Positions 41,951 to 53,900 of a DNA stretch of 64,000 bases are shown here, piece after piece. The stretch covers positions 6,572,001 to 6,636,000 of the forward strand of contig NC_079969.1 of NCBI RefSeq assembly GCF_029852145.1, read 5' to 3'. The notes under the pieces were generated by a model that worked only from the letters and a program-made list of their open reading frames with translations, had not been told where the DNA came from and did no database searches. Position 1 is the first letter of the stretch. The number at the start of each line of letters is the position of its first letter. The translations under genes were made by a program, and so were the position numbers. The stretch comes from Microplitis mediator. Its lineage: Eukaryota; Arthropoda; Insecta; Hymenoptera; Braconidae.

Positions 41951-44900
41951 GAATTTGAAATTTAAAAGTTTTGAAAAATTCACGAAAATAATCCTGCTTC
42001 AGTCTATTTTATTACAGACAAAAATAATAAAAAGTTCAAGGGAATTCATGCTCATTCATCATAAAAATATAACAATAAATAAATACTAAATAATAAAAAA
42101 ACATAAATATTGATATTAATAAAATACATGACACATCTGTTTAGATAAATTTAATATAAAATCCCTACGATAAATATCAAAATATAAAATCAGTACATGC
42201 AAATACTAATGCATGCTTAGCATGATAATATCATTCATATATATATAATATATGTATGTATGTATGTATAAATATATATAGGTATGGAATTATGTAAGTT
42301 AAATCCACAGACTTAGTAGGTCATTATTTGTAGTAATCACACATACATATTAGAGTAGTTTTCATATGTTGGTTAACGAGCTTAGGTATGAGAAGTAATA
42401 TTTCCATAAATAATAAAGAAAAACTGTCGAAACAATATTATTGTAGTTTAAAGTTTGAAACAAGTTGTCAACTCGTATGAAAAAGCGTTATATATTCAAA
42501 TATATATGGCAACATACATACGATCATTATACACTTGACGATGCGGACGTAGATGAGCAATAACATGTCAATTAACATAGACGTCAATTTTAGAAAATTG
42601 GGTTTGAAGATTTGACACTATTTTTAACAAAATTTTTCGAAATTATTTGAGCACGAATTGCATCTATGTGCTTTTATTAATAAATGTTTGACAAAAAAAT
42701 ATAATAGTTTGAGGATCTAAAATAAGCAGATCCATAAAAAACGAACCAAAATTTTGTATTACGAAATATAAAATAGCCGATCTAATTTTCAAAAAAGTTT
42801 CATAAGACTTGACTCGGTTTTTCAAAATTACTAATCATACTTGTCTATTAAATCCAATTAATCTCAAGTAACTTGACACTGTACTGCTAAAATAATTACA
42901 GCAGAAATATTGTAACATAAAAAGTTAATTAAGAAAAAATTATAAACTTGTAATAAGAAAAGTTTATTTATTATTTGTTGCAATAATGTAGCAAATTACT
43001 TGAATTTTAATTATAGTTAATGACCGGCCCTCTGCAATCTAGTATTTAAACTCCCGTTACTTGACTCGATTTTACAAAAAGTTTTATCCCAGATAATTTA
43101 TTTGTCAACAATTTTTTATTTCATGATTTAAAAAAATTTTTTCCCGCTGAACTCGAAAAAATTTCTTAGTTACTAAGGAATCTCTGGTTCAAAAATTTCA
43201 AAAATCAATTTTTTGTGCCTCGACACGTTATTGCTAATCTACGTCAATATATCGCCATTTAGATAATTTTGCTTGCATATATTATTACATAATTTCCATA
43301 TATTTTTCAATATGTTGTTTACCATTTATACCTTTTTATAAGGCGATTTTGTACATAGAAAAAAAGAAATTCTTAGCGCACGAAAAATTTTCCATTTCAA
43401 AATAAAAACAAAAATGTTCTTTAGAATTTTTTCCCACCCTAAGAAAATTTTTAATTTCAATGCATAATGCGAGAAAATAACTTAGCGCCAGTAAAAATTT
43501 TCTCAATTAATTTTTTTTTTCTGTGTATTACTTCAAAAAATTTCAAAAACTCAACTTTTTAATTTCAAGCTCAACATCTAGTAATTTTATATTTTTAAAT
43601 TCATTAGTCTGTTATATATATATGGTATTGGTACCGTTTTTGGCCACTTTAGGGCCAATTTTGGACACTTGAAAAATTTAAATAAACTAATTTGTAAAAG
43701 ACGCAATGCCGTAATTAATTTTTCAAATGTATACCGGAGTACTTTTATTACACTATTGCTACGGAAATTTTATTTTATACTTTTTCATTGACTAAAATAA
43801 AGTATTAAACGTCAAAAAATGGACCAGTGGCCACAAATGTTACTTCTACCCATTAAAATTTATAATTTCCACTTAATGTCGAACCTAGTTAAACTTTGTC
43901 AAGTAGTTTATTTGTATATTAATAAAAACTAAAATATCAAGTAATTTTTTTTTAATCGCTTATAAACTACTGCTCTAATTAACTCAACATTTTATCGGAT
44001 TAAAGTATTAAGTAACTTTTAACAGCCGCAAAAGTAATTAAAACTGATTAATCCGTTCTAGTGTAATCGTCAGGCAAATGGCGGACAAATTTAACTGTGC
44101 AGTACAAGTTCTCTTTACTTTTAAAGCTCAAATGAAGAAAATAAATGAACTTAAAAAGGACCACTCCAATATGTTAACATCTATCGCATCTATAGATGTG
44201 GGTTTGGGAAAAAACTCAATTATTTCTACTAAAATATCATTCAAAAATAAATGAGGCTTAATAAAAATTATTGACGATTGTTATATTAATAAATAAACAA
44301 TTAAATGATATATCTTCATAATTAATTGAGACCTTCTGGTAATGACTGTAGAGAGTCGGTAAAAGTTGGAACGACCATGTTGAGGTTGCTTTGTTGTTCA
44401 AATAAATTTGCTGTCCTTCTTGAATTGATTTTTTAATTCCTTTCTGTTGCTGCTGCTGCTGTTGTTGATTATTATTTTTATTAATATCAGGATGATCTGA
44501 ATTATGATTTTGATGATTTACTACGTTATCATGACGATCTAGGCCACGGAGAAGCTCTTTTTGAAGTGCACCATTGACGCTGAGATACTGGGGCATTTAC
44601 ATATTCGATATTTCATATACATATATGTATATATATAGATGTATTAAAGTGTCTGTTGTTTTGGTTATTTGAAAATTTGATACTTTCCCGCCAAAAATAT
44701 TTTCAAATTATGGAAACAAAAATTGCTACCAAGTGTGAGTCGAATCCAAAAAAATTAACGCGTCCTCAAATTTAATTGTATGAAATTGTATGAAAAATAT
44801 ATGAATTTTTTTGGATTATATGTAGAAATTTGAACGTAGAATACATGGATTTTTTGTAAATTTATTTTGTTTGTTAAAATCGTTTCTAGCGTAAAATTAA

Positions 44901-47900
44901 TGTTCATACTTTCTATTAAATATGAAAAAAAAGTTCAAGTATTCTGTAGTTTAAATTGACGGACAAAAATGTAAAAATTTAAATTTCATAGCAAATTAAA
45001 AATAAGAAATATTTGAAGTCTTTTGGAATTTTTGTGAATATCAATCAAAACCGATTTATTTTTAAAAATTGGAAAATTTAAAAATGCATAACAAGTTCAA
45101 ATTTTTATATGAATTCCAAAAAAATTCATGTTTTCATACGATGAATTTGGGGGAAGGGTGAACTTTTTTGCATTAGGCTCAAATTTGGCAGAATTTTTTT
45201 TTCCATATGAACATATTTAAAAATTTTTGGCGGGAAGGAATGAAATTTTTAAATAACTAAAACAACGGACACCTTAATGTATAAATTAGGGTGTGCAAAT
45301 AATTCAAATTTTTGAATCTATCCGTAAATTTTTGAATTATTCGTAAGCTTTCGAGTTATTCGAAGCTTTACGATTAATTAATAACCTTCAAATAATTTGA
45401 AAATTTACGAATAATTCAAAACTTTTCTTTTGAACGACAGAATTGTAATGATTTTTTTCAATAATTCGAATTTTTGTTAGAAGTAAAGAGAGTTGAGACA
45501 CGACTATAAAATATTTACTTTTGGTTACTTTCAAAAACTAAGATCTTCATCAAATTAAAACTGATTATTTGAAAGCTGATCAGAATTTTTGAATTCGAAT
45601 CGAGTAATTCAAAAACTTTCGGATAATTCGAAAATTGACGAATAATTTGAAATATATACATGTTAATTAATTAAAAAGAAAATTTTTAATAAAAACAAAG
45701 CATTTTCTTTAATAAAATTTCCGAGGTCTCTCGGGTATCTCGTGCCCTGGTCTCTTATATATATAAATATATATAAATTAAATGATTTACTGAGATGATA
45801 TTTTGACATAAAAATATATATAGTTAAATGAAAATATTGTAATTAAATGTTTAATTTAAAAAACCATTTTCTTCAAACTTTTTTTCTTTACTTAATCACT
45901 TACCAAATTTACCCTCAAATTAATTACATACTAACTCCTCATTAATATTATAATTATAAAAAACTATTAGCTAACGATCAATAATTTATAATATTAAGCC
46001 ATTAATAATTGAGTTAACGTATCAATTAAAATTTTAACGGAACTATTTATTATTAGTGATACTAAATTATCGATTATCTAAAATTAAGCGATTACTGCAG
46101 CTATATAATATATAATATATGAAGATAATATATATAAATATGTAGTATGTTTTATGCTTGTTTGATTACTAGTTGATAATTTATTGTTATTTTTAGATAT
46201 AGTAACAATTTAGCATCATTGGTGCCAAGATTTCGCGATAAATGATAAATTGTAGGCAACAGTTATTTACAAAAATGGATATATTCATTGTGTTTTTGAA
46301 ATGTGAAAGCTAATTGATGAGTGAAATAGATATTTTTATTTGTTTCAGTTGTGGTTATTTTTAACTTCCTGTTTCAAGAGTTGAAAATTGGAAAAAGAGG
46401 TCGGTAGTTTCAATTTGACCTGATTTCGAGATAAAATTGTAGTTTTTAAAAATTACTTTTGACAAATTTTGTTTTTTTTGGCTTTTTGTTTATCGATTTT
46501 TGAAATAAATTTTTTGATAAAATAAAATCTCATTTCGGAAAAAGATTTTATTAAATTTTGAGCTTAATCTCCAAAATTTTATGAAATAATTCAAAAAAAA
46601 AATTTTTGGATATTGTGCATACATATATATTTGTTTGGTTATTAATATAAATTTTTTAAGGAACTCGGGGTAAAATGGATACACTAAAAAATATGAATAA
46701 ATTTTTATTTTTTACTTAAATTTGATAAAATTGCGATCAATTTCTCACTATTTAATTTTTTTGAAATTAAAATTTATTTAAAATAAAAAAAATAAAAATT
46801 TTTACAAAATTTATGAAAATATGTGACCACAAATTTTTAATTAAAAAAATGTAATGTACAATAAAAATATGAAAAAAATTTAAAAATAAAATTTCAAAAA
46901 AATTCAATTTTAATCAAATTTTTATAAGTCAAAAATAACAAAAATTTTCATCTCTTTTGAAAAATGGATTTAAAAAAAAAAAAAACTTCGTCTATTCGGA
47001 GCCTTTTTTTAAAAATGACCAAAATTGGTCACCGTTTTAAATAAAATTTATCATCAACCTGCAATTTATTTCCAAACTGTTCAAATCACTCGTTATCACG
47101 ATTAACAACAAAAATCATCTAGTTACTTACTAACAACGCCAATTAAACAAAATATCGTTTTACTATAATCATAATTAGATAACAATTATTGTAAAATCAA
47201 TATTCGTAACCAACATTGCAGTGAAACTATTAATTAAATGATGATTCAATAAAAAAACTACATAAGATTTTCTGATAATAACCGGGAAAATTATCAACAA
47301 CTGACGTACAATTATCGACACGCGATATATCTATTTCGTTATAAATAAAAAACGTACATTTTAATTACAATACACGTCTACTATTCATAAGCTAACAGTA
47401 CATGATATATCAATTTGTTCATTAATAACTTGAAAGCCACTAAATCAATCATACAACCATCAGTTTTTTTTCCGAGTCTCGTGTAAAAATTTGTTCGTCA
47501 AAATTTGTGAGAATCCCACAAATTTTGAAAATTCAAAAAATTTTTTTTTTTTTCAAGAGAAATAAAAAATACTACAGGGGATTACTGACAATTGGCAAAT
47601 CTTTTTCTTTCATTACCGCACTGAAAAAAAGATTTATTCGAGCCAAATATATCGTATACTTGGATATGGCCAAATAAATATTGAATTGTGAGAAAGATAT
47701 AATATATTTGAGTAGTTTAATTGCGTGAAATAAGTGATTCATTTGTGGTAAAAAAATGATCCAATTGCTACAAATAAATAAGGGCTTCAAATATATGTAT
47801 AGTAGATCGCCAAATTTTAGATTATTTGTCACAAATTTAATATCTTCCCTGATTAAACAACTGAATTCGATCGAATTAAACAGAATTAAATTTTTAATTC

Positions 47901-50900
47901 TATTTAATTCAGATAAATTCTGTTAATTCGGTACCTAACTTAAAGATGAATTATGTCTAATTCGGCAGGAATATCAGAATTTTTCCAAATTAAAACGAAT
48001 TTAAATAATTCTATTTGGTTTAATTCTGATTAATTCGAAAATAATTCTCCAATTTCTGGTTCTGAAACCGAATTAAACTGAATTAAAACGAATTTGAAAT
48101 TTTTAAATCGGTTTTATTCTGTTTAATTCAAATTCAAATTTTCAATTCAGTTGAATTCTGTTTAGAAGAATTCGACAGAATATAACAGAATTAAAATTTT
48201 TAATTCGGTCGAATACAGTTGTTTAATCAGGGTTTACCACAAATATATCAATTACTTACCACAAATAAATTATATATTTCCGTCAAATTATAAAATTATT
48301 TGAATCAACTGTCATATTTTGTTGTACCAAATATATTTATTTGTCATTAAGAAATATTCAAAAAAAGTCTTAAATAAATTGATTTATTTGGGACAAATAT
48401 TTATTTTTTTTCAGTGCGGCCCATTTTACCTCAGTCAACTTTTTCCAGTTTTCAAAAGTAAATCGAACATAAAAAAAACATTTTCTTTGATGTTAAAAAT
48501 TTTCAATTGGCTGTTTTGTCAACTGACCAATTTACCCCGTCTCTTTTTACGAACCGTAAGTAAGCGATGATGAAAAAAATTTTTTCTCAAAATTGGTGTC
48601 TCACTTTGCCCCACTCATCGATATAAATTTCATACATTTTTTCGAAAGAAAAAAATCTCTTTTTTTAATTTTTCTAAAAAAAATTTTTATTTATTTTCGT
48701 TTTCTAAATAGAATTCAACGAAGGAATTTTAAAGTCACTGGATATTTAAAGCAACTCATACATAATAAAAGTCGCGGGTTTTCTGTTAACTCTTCAAAGT
48801 CTATAGTAATGTTATAAATAGTTTCATCATCAACATCGTCATCTAGTTCCAGAATTTGTATTTTATTTATTTTATTTAAAAAAAAATAAAAAATACAAAA
48901 ATGCAACGAATAAAAAACATGGAAACACCCATTACTAAACATTATATTTTTAGCTTGTATTCAAAGTAAAAAAAATAGTCAGTAAAGTTAAAATATTTTA
49001 CCCGGTTAATAAATATATCCATTTTATTCCGCAATGATTAACAGTAAAAAAAAAAAATTTTTAATCAATTGTTTATAAAAAATAAAAACGCAGACTCACC
49101 TTTCGGCTCAAATCAGCGTAATAATTATACGTTTTTAAATAGGTCCCCAATGAAAGAACGTTACATCGTTCGCAGCTGTGTTTACACGTACGTTCCATTA
49201 GTTTTAATACATGAAGAAAATCTTCGGCTACATAGTGATCTTCTTCGAGAAATAATACCATTCCAGTGTGGTTACGTGTTACATTTAATTGATCGAATAC
49301 ACGGTTAGCTTTCCACCACCAGTGATGCTTTGTTTGGGTAAATTTAGCTTCCCGATAGTGACCGTATAGATCAGGATGCTCTGCGTTTATGCATTTTAAG
49401 GCCAGAGCTCTGTAATAATTTTAATTGTTTATTTTTAATTTATATTTTATATGAAATCGGGTCCCGCATGAAAATACAATATATGATAAATATATGGAAA
49501 AAAATATAATCAATATGGGACCATATAAGTGGCCAAAAACGATATATATTTTCTTATATATAATATAGTAAGTTTTAATATAATTAATTATATACGTAAG
49601 TTTATAAGTTAATACATGTATTATATATATTTATAATCATATATGTAAACTTATAAGTTAGCTCATATATGTATTACATATATTGATAATTATATATGTA
49701 AATTTATAAGCTAGCACACATATTTATGTATATATTCTGAACACAATGTTTGAATCTTATAACAGAGAGAGGAAGACAGAAAAGAATAGATTTTATTTAT
49801 TCTTACATAGGGGAGGGTGGGGCAGAGCGGCCCCCCTAAGCCAATTATTATTTTTTGTGGCTTTCAACCATAAGATCACTTTACTTTTGTCCTATTTCGA
49901 ACAAATTTATGGACATTTTGCAGAAATTCTGAAAAATTTTTTTTTTTTGTGGGGCAGAGCGGCCCCCTTCCAAAAAGTGATAAAAAAATTTTTTTTTTTT
50001 CGTTTTTTTTTTTTTAAATTGTTTTCATCATTAAGAATGTATTTCTTTCTCTTGACAACTATTTTTGGTTTTATATTACTCGAAAAAAATTTTTTAAAGC
50101 GTAAAAAATCGTTCACTCTCGATTACCTTAATTACTAATTGTTATTTAATAAAAAAAAAAATCAATTCTATAATTTTACTTTATTTCAAAAATTTATCAA
50201 CTAAAAAAAAAAATTTAATTTTTATAAATTTTTAGTGACCAAATTTGCCTCTTACATAGAGAAACGGCCGAAAAATAATTTTTTCGGAAGTTTCGGCTGG
50301 TCCATTTTGCCCCAGGTGTTATGCGTAGGGCTAGAAATGTGGAATTATAATAATTTTTTTTAATTTGACGATAAAAATATGAAAAAATCACTTTTTCAAA
50401 ATTTTGGGCTTGTCCACTTTGCCTCAAATGTCATGCGTAGGGGTAAAAATGCGCAAACATATCGGATTTATAGTAATTAGTCGAAAAAAAAAAAATTTTT
50501 TTTTTGGTCAAAATTTCAGGGGGGCCGTTCTGCCCCACCCTCCCATATATGGGGAGATTTATATGGTTCTATATATCGAAAAATATACAAAAGTTTATAT
50601 AGTTAAATACATGGTACATTTATCGTGCCATATAATGATGAATTATTTATGTATTCTTATTTGTTTCCATTTATTTTTGAATATATTAAAATTATAAGTT
50701 TTCAAATATATTAATAATATATTGAAGTTAAACGGATATATATGAAATCATATAAGAGAAAACATATATAGAAATATAATAAAATTGGCCAAAATCTATA
50801 TATTGTTCTATATAAGATTTCATGTATTGTCACATATATATTTATATCTGTAACATATATTTTTTAATATATGTTTACTATACATGATATTTTCATGCGG

Positions 50901-53900
50901 GGTAACATATCAGTGTACTGTTGAAAATTTCATCGATTTTCAAGGATAATTGTCAAGAAAATTTATTTTAGATGAGTGGGATTTTAATTTTAAAAATTTA
51001 AAAAATACAGTACTGACTTTCGAAAAAACAGATTATACAGAAAAAAATCATTTTAAATTAAAGTTCGGGTTTTTAAAATAACTCAGCTTTAAAATTAATA
51101 TTGACATTTATGACGGGAATTTAAAGTTGGGTAAAAATAAAGTATATGAATAAGTTCATTTATATTTTATGTTCATGGTTGATTTTAAGCTGTTAATATC
51201 TATGTAAATATCGAGTTATTTGAAAAATTGCAAGAGAGCTTTTTTGTAGTGAATTAAATTTTCTACAAAAAAGATTTCTTATACTTTTGTCAAAAACTTG
51301 ATATTTGTTGAGATACTTGAAGTTTAAAATTCTAATAGTTAGATATAGAAATCCGGAGTTAAAAACTGCCTGGATACGATTAGTTTTTTGTAAATATCTC
51401 TGGAAATATTGCATTATTCAAAAAATTATATAGAATATTTTTTGTAGCTCTTTGAATTCTCTACAAAAAAGATTTCTTACACTTTTTTCAAAACTCAATA
51501 TTTATCGAGATATTTAAAGTTTAAAATTTGAATAGTTAGACATAGAAATTCGGATTTAAAAACTCTAGTTATGATTAGTTTTTTGTAAATATCTCTGTTA
51601 ATATTGAGTTATCTAAAGAATAATAAGAAACCTTTTTTGTAGGGCTTTAAATTCTCCACAAAAAAGGTATCTAATACTTTTTTTTGAAAACTGAATACCT
51701 ACTGAGATATTTTGAGTTTAAAATTCCAATAATTAGACATAGAATTTCGAAGTTGAAAACTGCCTGGATTCGTTTTTTGCAAATATCTCTGTAAATATTA
51801 CGTTATTCAAAAAATCACACTGAAACTTTTTTGTAGCTCATTAAATTCTCTACAAAAACAATTTCTTATACTTTTTAAAAAAACTGAATACCTACTGAGT
51901 TATTTTGAGTTTAAAATCAAAGATTTGGATACAGAAATTTCAAGTGTAAAATTACTTTGGATCTTTTGGGTTCTACGAGACCATAGGAAATAAATTTTAG
52001 TTTTGATTAAAAAAAATTTATCAACAGGTAGAATTGAGTCGGTTTTCCGCTTATACTTTTTAACAATAATAATAACAATGATAAAAAAAAATAAACTTAC
52101 TGTTTTTTGTCAATATTTCTTGGGCAATCATTTGGATCCTCACCAGGAAATGTATTTGGATGTGTTTGTATACTATATGGATAAAAAATCTGCATAACAC
52201 GACAGAAATCAACACTCTGTATAAGATAATTGATGTCTGGATTCCAGACATCATGACTAAATATTAATAATACATCCTCAATGCCTTTAGCTTGTGCTAA
52301 TGACACTATTAAATGTCTCAGGTATGTAAGTCTTGAGTGTACTTGTATAACAATAATCGGAGCATCCGTCGATAATGGACCAAATATGTCGTCATTATAT
52401 ATTTTTTGTTCGCCATTTAATTTTATAATATTTTTTTTAATATCGTTTATATCATAACTATTCCCATAGATACCCAGTGTACCATTGGCACCTTGACCTG
52501 ACGAATTTCTTCGATCTTTCAAAAATCTATTTTTTTTAATTACCAATTATTATTGTTATTATTTTATTCAAAAAAATTTAATGTACAGAGATATAATTTT
52601 AAGTTAAAATTAACTGTATTTTGTAACATAATAGTATATTACACACCGAGGGAAGTAAAGTAAGAAATGTCTCAGATCACATGTAATTGTTGGCCGAGGC
52701 GAAGCCGAGGTCAACAAACATGTGATCTGAGGCTTTCTTATTTACTTCCCGAGGAGTGTATACTATTTTTCTCCTCGACGGAGGCGGGAAGCGGCAACTT
52801 CGTTTTGCACAGCGGGACGAAAGTTGACGCTTTCCGCCCGGAGGTGAGAAAAATTATTTCTATGTACGAGTATGTGAAAATTATTTAAAAAATTACCGTT
52901 GAAGCTCTTGAGGCACAAGTGCGTAAATACTCTCATTAATGGACGATTGACTTGATGAATTTCGACCAGTTAAACTGATAACGTTAAGTTGTAACCATAA
53001 AAATGTTGCCAAAAATACAAATATTAATGTTCTTATTAATGTACCACGTCCTGATCTCGTTCCTCCAGCTATTGTAACTCCTGATATATATTTATAATTA
53101 ATATTAACAGTATTTCATATAAGTATACCCGTAAGAAAAGAGTATATATCCGTACACGGAAAGGAATTTTCTTTAAAAATTACCGATAAATTCACTGTAA
53201 TCGTGGGACATAATGCGGCGCTTTTATTTATTACCATTTTTTAAATAAAAATTATGGAAAAATTTATTTATTTTGTGGTAGACTTCATAAAATCTACCGA
53301 AAACCGAATAAAATTTACAGTAGACTACGGTAAAATTTTTTGAAAAAAAGTTAAAAATTATCTCACTTACCGACAAATGATCAGGTCGTGCCATTCATCC
53401 CACGATTACAGTGAACTTAAAGGTAATTTTTAAAGAAAATTTCTTTCCGTGTATATATTGGGGCAAATTTGAATATATACCGCATATATAAGACATATAT
53501 TCAATTTTGCCCGTATATATGCGGGATATATACTTTTTCCGTATGGGTAAATATCAGTTAATATATTAATAAACAGTGCTGGAGAAAATTTTTGAATAAG
53601 TTCTCACTACTATACATTTTTTTCTGATGGTTTGTATAAAGCAGCAGTAAATATTTAATGCAGTATTTAAAAATATTATAAACTATGGTAATTTTTAGAC
53701 ACATGCTAAAAAATATTTTGTTAAATTTTCACTAAAAGCCTGAGCTATTGCATGTCTGCGTTGTTACATTGGAAATGCGTTCTAATAATATTTTGGTTAA
53801 TGATTATATATTTTAAGCTTTTATTGGTCTCGCGGTATGGAATTCAGCATAAAATACACTCTTGTAGGAAAGAGATGCTGCAATTGAATGAAATATACAA

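Noticed and set aside
48319..48817. Frames of 83 and 74 codons in Mgat2 intron 5
   Set aside because: Low-complexity Phe/Lys/Ile-rich translations over MITE and decayed family A sequence.
49746..50138. 130-codon open frame
   Set aside because: It reads across the junction of two MITEs and poly-T tracts; the same sequence reversed at 1-260 is equally open. No protein motif.
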